Source: Syncephalastrum monosporum B8922 (lineage: Eukaryota; Mucoromycota; Mucoromycetes; Mucorales; Syncephalastraceae). Taken from it: 64,000 nt of DNA. The notes beneath the pieces were generated by a model. It saw only the letters and a list, made by a program, of their open reading frames with translations. It was not told the DNA's origin and did not search any database. Below are positions 1 through 11,325 of this stretch, one piece after another (positions within the stretch are counted from its first letter, which is position 1; each line of letters starts with the position of its first letter). The stretch is from positions 1-64,000 of the forward strand of contig JNEN01000789.1 of assembly GCA_000697355.1 (NCBI GenBank). The letters are read 5' to 3'. Both the position numbers and the translations under genes were made by a program.

Positions 1-4
1 AAGA

Positions 5-589
5 ATGAACGTTCTACTTGAACGTTTGGTATTCTTTTTTGAGCGTGCTCTCAGAACAGTGACGCGCCTTTACCTCGGCAAGCTCCACTACGTTCGCATC
101 ATCGGGCGTACTCGTCAAGCGCTGCAGCCTTTGCTAGAGCTTCACATTGAAGCTTCGAACAGCAACAGAAGAACAGGCAACTATAACGCCGACTTGTCTC
201 AGCTCCTGTCGCTTGCGCCTAACCTCGTCCACCTCACGGTCTCTGGAGTGGCAAGAAACACAGCAAGACATATCATGCCGACTATCTGCCGACTACGCCA
301 GCTCAGCAGCGTGCGCATGATCGACTGCTCCTACGATCGCACTTTCGACCTCACGCAGCTCGACATGAGCGGTCTCGGAGTCCTTCCGCAAATCAAGCAC
401 ATCTTCATATCTGGGATAGCTGTATACGGCTACGATGACTTCCTCAGCAACCTCGCGGAATCAGGTGGCGCTAGAACGCTCGAAACCGTTCAAGTGGGTC
501 TCGCAGGGTTTATATATATAGATCAAGCCTTGCAGCGTCTTCATGACGTCTGTCCAGGTTTACAGTTTGCGCATCTGGATCTCAGGTGA
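5..589 (+). CDS. LRR/F-box-like protein, C-terminal part
   Basis: The reading frame is open to the left window edge, so the ATG at 5 may be internal and the gene probably starts outside. The 194 visible residues show irregular leucine-rich spacing (LSLAPNLVHLTVSGV, LRQLSSVRMIDC, GLGVLPQIKHIFISGI, GGARTLETVQVGLAGF), as in the C-terminal leucine-rich part of fungal F-box/LRR proteins, which act as substrate receptors of SCF ubiquitin ligases. No F-box is visible, because it would lie upstream. There are no cysteine clusters, TM segments or signal peptide. The assignment rests on the repeat pattern only; a divergent LRR protein without an F-box is equally possible. Confidence 0.5.
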   Translation: MNVLLERLVFFFERALRTVTRLYLGKLHYVRIIGRTRQALQPLLELHIEASNSNRRTGNYNADLSQLLSLAPNLVHLTVSGVARNTARHIMPTICRLRQLSSVRMIDCSYDRTFDLTQLDMSGLGVLPQIKHIFISGIAVYGYDDFLSNLAESGGARTLETVQVGLAGFIYIDQALQRLHDVCPGLQFAHLDLR

Positions 590-1913
590 ATTTATTTCAC
601 ATGTAAATCTCCCATCGCACGCACTTTGGGCCATACATAAAAAATAAGAGTCTCATGCTGTATAAACGACTCTGCACTCTGCTTCTCTTCCAAAAATTGA
701 TTTATGACGACTATAGGCAGTGACTCTGATTTCTCATAGCTTTGGTTCCATCGCCAAACACGCTGCACTCTCAAGAAACCCCCGCATTGATCCTTTTCTT
801 TCTTTGACTGTCCGCCCTCACAGTCTTGGGGAATATGAGAAATTACTGTACTTTCGTATAAGGTATAAAGAAGGGCTTCAGGAAGTGCCAGACAGGGAGG
901 AGCCACTGGAATAGGGTGAGAACGTTGGAAGTCATATACACATGACTGAAAACCAGGGCAATACCAGCTTGCGTACACATCAGACATCACAGTAATTCCG
1001 GATAATGAACCACCCTGAAAGCTGCAAGCACTCGCGCGTTACATCAGCCAAGTATTGTCTAAGCGACATGTTAATGTATGTGGTCAAACGAATCCCATTT
1101 TAAATATGTTGACGCAGAGAAGCACCGTATAAAGAGCAGCAACTTAGGCAAAGGTTTCCTTGGTGGTTGGAAGTCCTGATAGTTTACGGCTAGGAGACAT
1201 TGACGTCAACAAAAGGGCCAACTTTACAATGCAGTACTTTAATTCTTTTTCTTGGGATTCCCATATCCAATGTTTTGTCTCGTTTCTTGATTTACGCGAG
1301 AGCGTGTTGGTAAGGGCAAACGAAGGGCAGAAAATATAGCTGTATGTGACCTTATCCTACTCTGGTTTCTGTTGTAGTACAGCATGATAAAGTTGCTCGT
1401 GCTGTTGGTGTGTTTGCTTGCATAGTGCCATGGAAGCGGTATACAATTTTTCTAAACAGAGTGATCCCTCGCACAAGAGATCCATATCCTAATTTCTTAT
1501 GGTATAGCAGCTATCTGCCGATGAATACAAATAACGTAGATTAATATGATATCTTGTCATGTTGAGTACTTGAACAGATCCATATCTTCACAAGAAAACC
1601 ATTGACTTCCTTGGTTCACATATAGTGTCTGTGTATTTCCTAATTTGCATGTTTGAACCTTATAAATACCATAAAGGGGGTTCAGAAATATCAATGCTTG
1701 CCCGCTCGTTCCATTGGTAAATGTACGTGTTACAGCCTGGTCTGGCGTGTCACTGTGCTGAGGTACTGTATTACAATGCCCTTTCCCTTAAATATGAGCG
1801 TCGATGGTTACATCAGGGCGGCGAATACTCAGCATCAACTCAGATAGACTTTTGTCCCAGAAGCAGAGAAGTTCGATTGCGCAGCGTTCTCTTCCACTTT
1901 TCTGCCTTCCATC
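590..1913. other. Intergenic, no gene seen
   Basis: The open frames here are short and overlapping, and look like noise in both composition and predicted sequence. The longest (132 codons, minus strand, 592-990) has no recognisable domain. No tRNA-like, repeat or transposon structure was noticed. Confidence 0.5.
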
Positions 1914-3218
1914 ATGACGAACACCATATTTTGGGTAAACGTCACTAGCAGGCTGGTGGGGTTGTCCATGAGCGCGTTTCTGTGTGCCAAGACTGCGCTT
2001 CAATTGCGCCGCCGCCGACAACAACGACAACGACAACGACAACGCCAGTCCGCCGAGCTCACGCAGTTTTTTGAATTCCCTGGCACGCTGCTCTTTATTT
2101 CTGCATTTTTGGCCGTCGCAATTTACACGCTCATACTTCATCGCGCCTTCTACAAGTACTGGTTTAGCGACAAGGCATATGAGTGTATTGAATGCTCTGC
2201 GCTGGTGAGAATCCTGGATAGTTTATCCGAAGCCATAAACTGGATCATCGCTCTATACGTCTTATGGCGCGTGGCAAGGCAGCAAGGTGGATGGCGCGGT
2301 ACGATATCGCGTTTGCTCTTGTACAGCGGCTATCTATGTGCGGTGATAATCGTCTTATGTACGATCTTCAACGAAACCCGCACGCCCAAGGAACTGGCGC
2401 CGTTCCGCTACCATAAATCCAGCGGTGCAAACCAAAATCACACGGCATCCGCGGTGGAGCCAATTGCAAGCCCGACTCGTACAGAATCGATGTCCACAAC
2501 CCTGGTAGTCGGTAGCAACACCGCTATAGCAGAGACAAACACTTTCGGCATACCGGAGGAGGACACAGGCCTGGCTGGGACTGACACATCTATAAGAAGC
2601 TTTCCTCAGCCGTCTCCGCTGGAAACGGTGCCTGCATCCTCGAGAAACGGCACCGAACCGTTTCGCCTTGCCAATGCTATTGACATCCCTGGCATAGTAT
2701 CCTGGGTACTCCAAACCGGCGCAGAGTGGTCGATGGCAGGTCTCTTGCCATTATTGGTCTATATCCAGCGACAGCAGATCCCATCCATTGGCTCCTTCAC
2801 AGCCTACGCCATTCTGGTGATCATCCTCCCTGTGGTTGACGCCATTGGTGGTGTTCTCGTGTTCTTGTATATTGTGCTTGGATACGGCCTCTACGGTGAT
2901 CATAGCTCGACAAGCGGCAAAGATGACGAGACCATGAAATATTTCACCGAGCGAGCAGAAACAGGGTCAGTTCTAGCCATGCTTGCATTGCAGTACTTGG
3001 TTATGATAGGTCTTTACTTGGTATCATGGTACGGACACAAATGGGAAGCACCCCACCTACGGCAACACCTTCACGATGATCATGATGCATATCAGTTTGA
3101 TTCCTATTCCCAAGACGAAAAGCACTCTATCCTGGGTCTCAATGAAAAGCCTAGCCACATTCCGCAAGACAACTGTAATAATTATGCGCCAGCTGATTTA
3201 ACTCGGCGGTCCATATAA
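1914..3218 (+). CDS. Uncharacterised seven-TM membrane protein
   Basis: A single exon of 434 codons. Seven hydrophobic segments are visible at about residues 5-27, 54-78, 95-120, 130-154, 258-283, 298-330 and 350-378. An Arg/Gln tract (residues 31-44) follows TM1. A long Ser/Thr-rich loop of about 100 residues (155-255) with several N-x-S/T sites separates TM4 from TM5, so it is probably lumenal or extracellular. The C-terminal tail after TM7 is hydrophilic and His/Asp-rich. Seven helices with a cytosolic tail recall a receptor-like topology, but I see no signature of a named GPCR class. The ATG at 1914 gives a start just before TM1; an AATAAA lies about 15 bp after the stop. The function is unknown. 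Confidence 0.72.
   Translation: MTNTIFWVNVTSRLVGLSMSAFLCAKTALQLRRRRQQRQRQRQRQSAELTQFFEFPGTLLFISAFLAVAIYTLILHRAFYKYWFSDKAYECIECSALVRILDSLSEAINWIIALYVLWRVARQQGGWRGTISRLLLYSGYLCAVIIVLCTIFNETRTPKELAPFRYHKSSGANQNHTASAVEPIASPTRTESMSTTLVVGSNTAIAETNTFGIPEEDTGLAGTDTSIRSFPQPSPLETVPASSRNGTEPFRLANAIDIPGIVSWVLQTGAEWSMAGLLPLLVYIQRQQIPSIGSFTAYAILVIILPVVDAIGGVLVFLYIVLGYGLYGDHSSTSGKDDETMKYFTERAETGSVLAMLALQYLVMIGLYLVSWYGHKWEAPHLRQHLHDDHDAYQFDSYSQDEKHSILGLNEKPSHIPQDNCNNYAPADLTRRSI
2017..2044 (+). repeat. Coding microsatellite (ACAACG)n
   Basis: Tandem hexamers of ACAACG type lie in the seven-TM gene and encode the alternating Gln/Arg run just after TM1. A length change in whole units would keep the frame. Confidence 0.8.
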
Positions 3219-3685
3219 AAGATTTAATGCTCAATAAAGCTAGTAAATTGAACCAATGAATGAGATAACATGACTACACATAATCCGTGTGCCTCTGACA
3301 GCGTAATGTACTTATCATAGCGATAATAGATCTGGTTGGGTCAATGATACTCATCACCGTAGGGCCAAAGAACCAGTATGCCTCTAGACACTGTGTTAGT
3401 GCTACCATGGTAACTCACCCACAATTCCGACAAACGGCTTGGTCCTGGTCCTGACTACGACCATGACCCTGGATAGATTTAATCCTACAATGAGCTTTAC
3501 TACATGCCACCAAATAACTCGCAAATGATTCAATCTGTAATGGAGTACACTTTTATATATAAAATTGGAAAAAAAAGAAACGCAAAGGAAAAAGATAATG
3601 AGAAATGCATGAAATAGGTTGAACGTTGGGATGCCAGCGGGAGAGATAGAGAGAGAGTGAGAGAGGGATGTTGCCAGTAACAAAC
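3219..3685. other. Tail-to-tail intergenic region
   Basis: This is the 3' ends of two convergent genes. An AATAAA at 3233-3238 fits a poly(A) signal for the seven-TM gene. A GA-rich tract lies at about 3640-3667 next to the NOP56 stop. No gene is seen. Confidence 0.6.
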
Positions 3686-5405
3686 TTAGGCCTTCTCCTT
3701 CTTGTCCTTCTTCTCCTTTTTGGCCTTCTTCTCTTTCTTGTCCTTCTTCTCTTTCTTCTTCTCGGCCTTGTCCTCGCTCTTGACGGCAGCGGGCTCCTCC
3801 TCCTTCTTCTTGTCCTTCTTCTTCTCAGACTTGTCCTTCTTCTCCTTCTTCTTCTCCTTCTTCTCCTTCTTGGCTTTCTTGGCAGTCTCCTCCTCCTTCT
3901 TCTCGTCAGCGTCGTCGCGGGCACGCTTAGCGCCAGCCTTGGCCTTCACATCGACGTCCATCTCCTCGGGCTCGTCCGCAGCCATATCCGCAAGGACACT
4001 CTGCATGACATCGATGTTCTTCTTGGGAGCAACGCCACTAGCGAGATACTCGAGACGCTCCTCCATCTGAGACCGCAGGGCCTCACCAAACTTAGGGCTG
4101 GGATCCTCGCTGAAGCAGTCGATACGGGAAGCGATGGAACATTTGTTTGCGAGGAAACGAGAGATACGGCCCTTGTGCTTCTGGCCAGCGCGGCCGACGA
4201 ACGAGGAGTGGTAGATCAGACCATACTTGGGGGTGTTACCCTTGGTCTTGAGGGCGCGGAACAGTGCCTTCTCAGCACCGAGGATCTGGAGAGTGGAAGC
4301 AGGGCATTTGGAGAGGTTGGTGAGCGAGCCGGCGTGGGAGATGAGGCGGGCGCCAATGACGTCGCCAATGACAGCAGCCAGACTGGGAGCGACCTGCGAC
4401 ATTTTGGAGTTCAGGTAGTCGTGGAGCTTTGCGCGGTACTCGGATAAGCTGATGACACGGTCAGCAAAGTTAAGGACGTTGATCATGTCAACGGGCGAGA
4501 TGTCGGTACCCATGGAGGCACGTGCGGCGTCGACAATTTGGGTAGTGGTAGACTCGTCATCGTTGAGAACTTCCTTGATTTTGGCAATGACCTCCTCGTT
4601 GATCTCGGCCTTGTCCTTGATCACCTTGACGAGACGAGCGTAGGTGTAGTTGTCCGACACGATCTTGACGAGCTCGGGGAAGTGCCACGAGTACCACTCC
4701 TTGATGCGCATGGCGAATGTGTTGACGTCCTTGTCGAGCTGGTCCACGAGGGCGATGGCTTGGATGATCATGTTGTCGGAACGGTTGACGTTGAACTTGA
4801 CCTTGGCACGCGAGTAGCTGTGACCGAGACCGAGCTGAGCCTTGGTGATATCGCCCTCCTTGAGCTGCGAGAGGAGCTGCTCAGACCAAAGACGAATGCC
4901 ACGGATGAGTTCCTGAGCGAGCTCACCAGTGGTGCAGTCGTATCCGCACTCGCTCTTGATGGCACCAGCCAAGTTCTTATCGGCCACACCGAGCTCGAAC
5001 TTGGACTTCTTGCCAGGCTTGGGAAGGTTCAGCTCCAAAAACGATTTCAGCGAGTCGTTGACAACACCTGTCAAAAATAAAAAAAAAATTGCAACAAAAA
5101 AAAAGGAACTGAGAATCCTGCACACATGCACGGCATGTCAATAAAGGACTTACCCTCGGAGACATCGTTGGCATTCTCGAGAGCGTCAGCAGCGCTCTTG
5201 AAAGGCGAAAACGACTTGAGCTTGACTTGCTTGCCGAAAGAGGGCAGATCATCGATGGTCTTCTGGACAGCCTCGAGCTTACCACCAATCTCCTCCGATT
5301 GAAGACGCTCAAAGAGAGCATATCCGGAGGCGGACTCGAACAAGATGTAGTTTGTCTATACAGGGATTAGGCACGGACGAGATCCAGACAGAATGGGTTT
5401 ACCAT
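3686..5405 (-). CDS. NOP56: Nop56, box C/D snoRNP core protein
   Basis: Exons are complement 5403-5405, 5154-5355 and 3686-5067, giving 528 aa. Nop56 is the scaffold of box C/D snoRNPs, which guide 2'-O-methylation of rRNA in the nucleolus and act in early pre-rRNA processing. The N-terminal NOP5NT domain reads LFESASGYALFERLQ. The coiled coil and Nop domain follow (AQLGLGHSYSRAKVKFNV, DNMIIQAIALVDQLDKD, GSLTNLSKCPASTLQILG, GNTPKYGLIYHS). The last ~120 residues are a Lys/Glu/Asp-rich nucleolar tail with KKEKKDK repeats. LNLPKPGKK and the YGLIYHS block fit Nop56 better than its paralogue Nop58. The first exon is just the ATG: a 47-nt intron follows directly, and exon 2 restores TNYILFES, matching the family's start. 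The downstream same-strand neighbour is unrelated. Confidence 0.95.
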
Positions 5406-5836
5406 TTCACAGACGGAGGAGTGTTTGAAAAGACAGAAGGAGGGCAAAAAATGATGGGCAGCAAAAATCGAGGCAAAGAAGACAACGCGTCACGCACCGA
5501 GAGCGCCACCCACCCAAATTGCAGTGAATTATTGCAGATTCACCACTGCTAGTTATCTTATCATTCCATCTATGCCTGATGCCTACTATGTCATATCCAT
5601 TGATGATAAAGGCCTTGGCCGATGTCCACAATCAGCATGCTTCTGTAGAGACGTAAGGAAGAAGGAGAAGAGATATATTGTATGTACGAGTATGAGCGGG
5701 ACTACAGGTAGGAAATGCGCGCGTGGGTGAGTTTGTGCGTAGAGCTGGGTGGCGAGGGGACAGGTCAGTAAATGAAGGAGCAAGATGGGAGAAAAGGAGC
5801 AAAATATAAGCACAAAGAATAGGCAAAGAATGGAAA
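5406..5836. other. Intergenic between NC2-beta and NOP56
   Basis: About 430 bp of 3' flank of the NC2-beta gene and promoter of NOP56, both on the minus strand. No further gene is seen. Confidence 0.6.
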
Positions 5837-6474
5837 CTATTGCTGCTGTGCCTCGAATTTGAGCCTCGACTGAGCAAAGAGCATCTCTTGCTGCCGTAAA
5901 AGCTCTTCCTCTGCGATACCGGTGTTTTCCAGTCGGGTGCTTTTCCGGTCGCGCTCCTAAAATACCATGGATGTTGTCAACATACATAGAGTATGATATC
6001 ATATATGTGTCTCACACGGTTACCTTTTGTTGCTTCTTGTGTTCCTTGAAAACCTCGTCGACTTCTTCGACATACTCTTCGAAGCCGAGTGTCTGAAGGG
6101 CAGCGACGACATGTTCGCCTGCGATCGTCTTTTTGGTTTCTTTCTCGCAAATCTCGTTGGCTTCGGACGCGATCAGATGGATAAATTCTAACGTGACATC
6201 CTGGTCAGTCTACTGGGGTCGCTGGTCGGCTACGGGTGTGCAAAGTTGCTTACCGACGCAAGAGTCAATCAAGAGATCGCGGGTGTCTCTGGCACACATT
6301 ACGTCGTCGGGCATCATTTCGTTGATCAATTTCTGTACGGTGGCTAGCCATGCAAGTTAATTAGGACCGTGAAGATGACGTGCGCTCGAAAGCAACGCAA
6401 ATCCTACCTTTGGGCAATGACAACTCGTCATCCGCCAAACCTGAGCTTGCGCCTGAGCGTTCGTTATCGCTCAT
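5837..6474 (-). CDS. NCB2: NC2-beta / Dr1 transcription repressor subunit
   Basis: Exons are complement 6408-6474, 6254-6343, 6024-6187 and 5837-5956, giving 146 aa; all four splice joins keep frame. NC2-beta pairs with NC2-alpha through a histone fold, binds TBP on promoters and blocks TFIIA/TFIIB entry. The histone fold spans about residues 22-100: LPKATVQKLINEM, then CARDTRDLLIDSCVEFIHL, EANEICEKETKKTIAGEHV and ALQTLGFEEYVEEV, all characteristic of Dr1. A basic Lys/Arg segment and a Gln-rich end (RQQEMLF, EAQQQ) follow, as in the family. Length matches Dr1 proteins (~140-180 aa). Histone-fold relatives such as NF-YB or Dpb4 are less likely because the EHVVAALQTLGF block is typical of Dr1. 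Confidence 0.93.
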
Positions 6475-8133
6475 TGTTGTGTATATGGGCTGTGTATGCG
6501 TGAAGTTGGAGAAAAAAGTGAAAAAAAAGAGCGGTGGAAAATCCCTATGTGTCGATTAAAAAATTGGGGACATACACACGCTTTCAGTCGGTGATTTGTT
6601 TGAATATGGCAAAGTAGGAGAGATGTATCGCCTGTTTTATATGAGTATATTGGGAATAATGAGCCAGGCGAACTGTAGTGGAAAGTTCAATTGTACTATA
6701 GAGCCATAGCGTAGGCGCATGCATAAGAACAAACTCATATCCTGTGTGTCACGAGCGAGAACCCCATCGTCCCGTGACACACTGTTTGGCGGTTTTCTCT
6801 CAACCCGACCAATGGCATCCATGCAACTCTCTTTTTTTTCATGGTGTATTGGTAAGTCATGTACTTCTTTCACCTACAACGGTGTATGCACCCCAACGTT
6901 CAGTTGCCCTGCTAACAGGCGAAAATGGACGTGGGCGAAATGGTATTTTTGTCCCGGTGGAAGGGCACTGAACTTGTTCGTACGTCCTACTTATGGTAGC
7001 TACGAACAAGCTCGGGACATACACATACACCCGATCACTGTCGCTCAAACATATTACGCTCTCCCTCCGCCATTTTTTATGCTTCCGTACTTCTGGGGTG
7101 CTCACGTTTAAATCCATTTCGGCGATTATCAAGGCTTTCATATGACATATGCGTTCAGGATCTTCGATTGCAGCGAATGCAGGATATTTAGCGATACAGT
7201 GTGTTATGCCCCCCTGAATGCATTCAATTTTTCACAAGGAATTCCGTCTCATGCATCTTGGACACATTTGGCTAACGAGACTGCACCAACAGCGAACAAT
7301 TGGTCTTAAGTGGTAAAGACGACTCGACCAGTGCTGCTCATCTCGTTTGACTCGATGGCCGGATATACACAGATCAGGCGTTGTACTTTAATTGGAACAA
7401 ACCGTATGGTTGCCCCTTTGATATGTAAACGGTACGTCCAGCTTCTCGATAGAATATAATGCATATCCTTAAATATCTTGCCATAGCAGATACAATGCTT
7501 ATAGTATTAATGGTGACTCGACTTTCCCTTTATTTTCCACCTTAGAAGAAAAGCTAAAGCTCGCTAGTCAGTAACGGCCAACAGTGAGTGCTTCTGCATT
7601 AGACGGCCTCAATGAGAATATGCTCGCGTGAGATGACGAGAGATATCCCAACCCGTCATATTCTCAATAAGTAGTGTAATAATGAGGTTATTTTGCTTGC
7701 GATATATTATTACCAGGCATCAGGCATCAGCTATCAGTGATACGTTTTCCATTCGTAATTCATGGTGAGGCTGGTTATCAAGCAGTATCTAATGCATGAA
7801 TTGTAGAGCGTCTTGACCAATGATACAGTAGAATGGCACTACCATGAAAACGCAATTATCACAAGCGACTCTCAATTCCTTCTTTAGAATATAAGAAAAT
7901 TCTGGAGAGCATTGCCAGAAAGAGACCTTTCCATGGAGATTAGGTGAATACAATCCTTGTTTGGTAATGACATAATGTACGTAGATGGGTCGCGGCCAAC
8001 CGGGGAAAATGCCCGCGGCCAACCGGATCAACTGCCTGTCGAAAAGGCGGACTTTTGTCAATATAAAAGAAGCACCTTTTGCAGAAAAAGAGAAGTTTAT
8101 ACCTCCACCGATCGCTTATACCTCTTCACTGCC
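6475..8133. other. Intergenic, no gene seen
   Basis: A 1.6-kb head-to-head gap between NC2-beta (minus) and the AIM32-like gene (plus). Open frames, including one of 130 codons at 6719-7111, show no domain, no convincing splice continuation and no biased composition. The end nearest 8133 presumably holds the AIM32 promoter. Confidence 0.5.
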
Positions 8134-9134
8134 ATGCTGCGATCCGTCGTACCTCGCATTCGTGGACTGCCTATCCGTCCTATACTCCGGGTGAGGCAAT
8201 CCCATTCGGCCATTCCGTTCGACAACGAGCCTTTTCCACTCGATCGGTTCGAGCCCTGCTGCCCTGGCGAAGCGAACCGCACCTTTGAGAACGGCTATGT
8301 GCCCTGCAAGAACCACCCGCTCCCAAACGTGATTGGCGGCAAGGTCGATTTTGCGGACCCTTTTCCTGAGCGGCCCCCGAGTGCGCGGCATATCGTGGCC
8401 TGCATCGGGCAGGACGCACCCGAGTGGAACCGGGCCAAGGTTGAGGCGGTGAAAGGTGGCTATGTTCAGTCGACCGAGCTCGCGAAGAATGACTTCTTGA
8501 AGCAACACCGTAACCTTGACAGCAGCCCACTTGATCTCCTCACGACCGTCTGCGAGCGACCCTCCGAGCGAGGAGCCAGGCCGGATATCCTCGTGTTCCC
8601 TGATTTTAAGAAGTACCGTGCAGTGGATCCAAAGGCACTGACTCAGTCGCCCTTTTACTCTGTCCTGGAGACCCTGTGGAAGGAACCCAAAGCAACAGCG
8701 TTGCCTGATATCCCGTGTGAAGACATGGACGTGGATACCGTCGTGTTGGTCTGCACACACACGATGCGCGATAAGCGGTGCGGTATTCTCGGCCCACTCA
8801 TAGTAGACGAGTTCCGCAGAGTTTTTAAAGAGCGTGGACTAAAGAACGCTGAAGTATGGGGCACAAGTCATTTTGGAGGTAACAAAGAAAAGACTGAATA
8901 TGGAAGTAAAGTTAAGAAGCACCTACTCACTCGCTTAATTGAATACGTATAATGCATCTCTATCTAGGTCATAAATTTGCAGGCAACGTCATTATCCATC
9001 AAAAAGGACTCGGCGGGCACATGTACGGCAACCTACGGCAATGCCATGTAGAAAGCGTAGTAGACAGACATATCATCAATAGAAAAGTAATAAGAAGCCT
9101 TTGGCGAGGGTCAGTGACTCCAGCCACGCTGTAA
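8134..9134 (+). CDS. AIM32: Aim32-like mitochondrial thioredoxin-like [2Fe-2S] ferredoxin
   Basis: Exons 8134-8878 and 8968-9134 give 303 aa. The ATG at 8134 is preferred because it opens with an Arg-rich, acid-free presequence (MLRSVVPRIRGLPIRPILR) typical of mitochondrial targeting; the same frame stays open upstream but would bury it. The protein belongs to the sucrase/ferredoxin-like (Apd1/Aim32) family. Its thioredoxin-fold C-terminal domain carries a [2Fe-2S] cluster held by two Cys and two His. Here the ligands would be C207 and C216 (CTHTMRDKRCG) and H246 and H250 (SHFGGHKFAG), the family spacing. The splice junction falls between the two Gly of SHFGG, and only the spliced product has both histidines. 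Apd1 itself is cytosolic, so the presequence argues for Aim32, implicated in mitochondrial redox control. Confidence 0.9.
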
Positions 9135-9251
9135 GCTGTAACTTGGTACTTCGTCCAAATTGACACCCCGCCTCAATGTGTGGACCACTTAGATTTGCGG
9201 TTTCTTCTTTTATCCAAGTCTTTGTCCCTTTCGTTCGCTCGTTTGTTCGTT

Positions 9252-11325
9252 ATGGCCGTCGACCACACGAATAGTAACAACAATAACAACAGCAACAATA
9301 TGAGCAATAACGACAACACAATTGGGCTTGATTCACCACTCGCAGCAGACGACAGAGCCAGGAACATTGCAGGTCTCTATTCACGCTTGCAGGCAGCGGT
9401 GGTCGACAAGGCAATGAACCCCGAACCCAAATTCATCCCACTTCCACCCTCGCTCCCCATGTCGCCCAGTTCGTCCTCGCCTACGCCTCTTCGTATACAG
9501 CAGCGCAGCGTTAGCTACAAACACCTGTCCACGCCACGCTCATCCTCGAGCGACGACATTCACACCCTGACACAGCCTCCTCGCCCTCTACAACAGCAAC
9601 AGCAGGACTGCCCCTGCAACCACATTCTCGCCTCTCCGACCTCAACCCAGTGCTCACTCTGCGAGCGGACGATACCCATCCTCGAGCAGCTCCAGAGCGA
9701 AAAGCGCTCGCACGAGCAGGAAATCAAGGATCTCGAGACTCGGCTCAAAGAGGAGCAGGTCCGCATTGCCGGCCAGCGGAAAGAAATCGACTCGCTCCAG
9801 GCCTCTGTCAACGAGGTCGAGAGCCACCTCGCAAGCAAAGATGAAGAGTTCCGCGCCCTCAAAAGAGACATGGAGATGCTGAACGACAAGTACGTGGACG
9901 AAATCGAGCGCGTAGCCGAGATACAGCATTCCAAAGACATGGTCGAGAGCGAGCTCGAGGATTTGTCGCGCCGCTTGTTCGAGGAAGCCAATGGCATGGT
10001 CGCCAACGAGAAACGTGAGAAACACAATCTCGAGGTCGCCCAGAAACACCTCGAGAAGCAGCTCCAAGAGACGCGCGAGCAGCTCGCGGCTGAGCAAATG
10101 CAGCTCAAGGAGCTTCGGCTCAAGATGGAAGAAATGGCCGACGAGAGCAGCCAACTTCAGCAGCAGCAGCAACAGCAGCATCAACAACACCAACACCAAC
10201 ACCCACATCATTCGCCTGCTATACCCGACCCTTTGGATGACGCCTCGGATGACCTCGACTCAGCAGGAACCGCACAGGCCGACCCTGAACGGCGCGCTGC
10301 CCGCGACCTCGCCGCGTTCTTCCCGGAGAATGCCTCCCCCGGCCTCGTCCCGCACGACTGGATGGACCCTATGATGCTCGCCGAGTTTGAAGAGTTCGTC
10401 AAGGCCAGCCCGTCCATGCCCCTCCGGAAACTGCACAGCCTCTCGTTCCTGAAAAACATTCAGAATGAGGACGTCGACCCATGCCTGCGGTTCGGAGCCA
10501 ACCCACGCCTCTCGCCCCGCAAGGTGGGTGAGGCCATCGTGATGAACACATGCTTCATTGAAGATACCCCGCCTGGGTTTGCCGAGGAACAGTCCCAGCG
10601 CTCGGCCGATTCGCCCCTCCGCATCTCGTCCTCCAAGGCCCTGATTTGGGAGCGCATCTCAAACGGCGGTAACCCACTCAACAATGCGGGCGCGTGCCAG
10701 GCCTGCGGCCGTCAGGACCAGCCCGAGCTGCCGTATCGGTTCCGGACATCCTACTTTGACGACTGGGCCTGCATCGACCGCTACTGCCGCGACCGACTCG
10801 TCGCTGTTTGCGAGTTTTATGTCTTTATTCGGAATGTCCGTCAGGGATACTACAGTAGCCGCACTGTGCCTGATCTGTACCAGGAGGCGACCCGGCTCCG
10901 TCTCCAAATGTTTTACGCCAGGTAAGAAAAAACAGGAACTATTTTCTGGTTGCTGCCGATCTTTTGGGGGCCAGATGAGATGACGAGGTTGACTTTTCGG
11001 GTCTATACTCACACATATTTGTTGTAACAGATTAGGCGCCTTGCCATGGACGCTGCGAAACCTCGGTGTCAAAGCTGACGCAGTGGGAAAGGCCACTTCG
11101 CCTCAGATCCAAGTTCCGCCGGTCGTCAGCGAGTCGTCTCCGTTGCCTCGCACGAAACCGTCGAACGATAGCTTTGGTCGTGCACAAAAGCACACGAGCT
11201 CCATCAACCTCGCCGTCCCAGGTCAAGAAGAGAACCCTACTGCCTCCACCACCTCCACCACCTCCACTGCTCCCTCCACATCGATAGTAGACGTCATGTC
11301 CACCGCTGCGACCGCCCTGTCTTGA
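9252..11325 (+). CDS. SEC2: Sec2/Rabin8-type Rab GEF
   Basis: Exons 9252-10921 and 11031-11325 give 654 aa. Sec2 proteins activate the Rab Sec4/Rab8 on secretory vesicles for polarised exocytosis. A low-complexity Asn/Ser N-terminus is followed by a coiled coil from about residue 150 to 295. Within it, residues ~238-278 (LSRRLFEEANGMVA, EKREKHNLEVAQKHLE) are the GEF signature. A Gln/His tract (CAG repeats, residues ~302-320) separates this from a C-terminal domain (~365-555) with a Cys pair (CQACG) and FDDWACIDRYCRDRL, as in Rabin8/Sec2 homologues. The ATG at 9252 (MAVDHTN) is chosen over an upstream in-frame ATG-less extension starting with a hydrophobic leader-like run. The stop is preceded by a Ser/Thr-rich tail. 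The gene follows AIM32 by 117 bp on the same strand. Confidence 0.88.

Noticed and set aside
3668..4447. 259-codon plus-strand open frame rich in leucine
   Set aside because: It is the antisense shadow of the Lys/Glu-rich NOP56 tail; AAG/GAG codons read CTT/CTC on the other strand.
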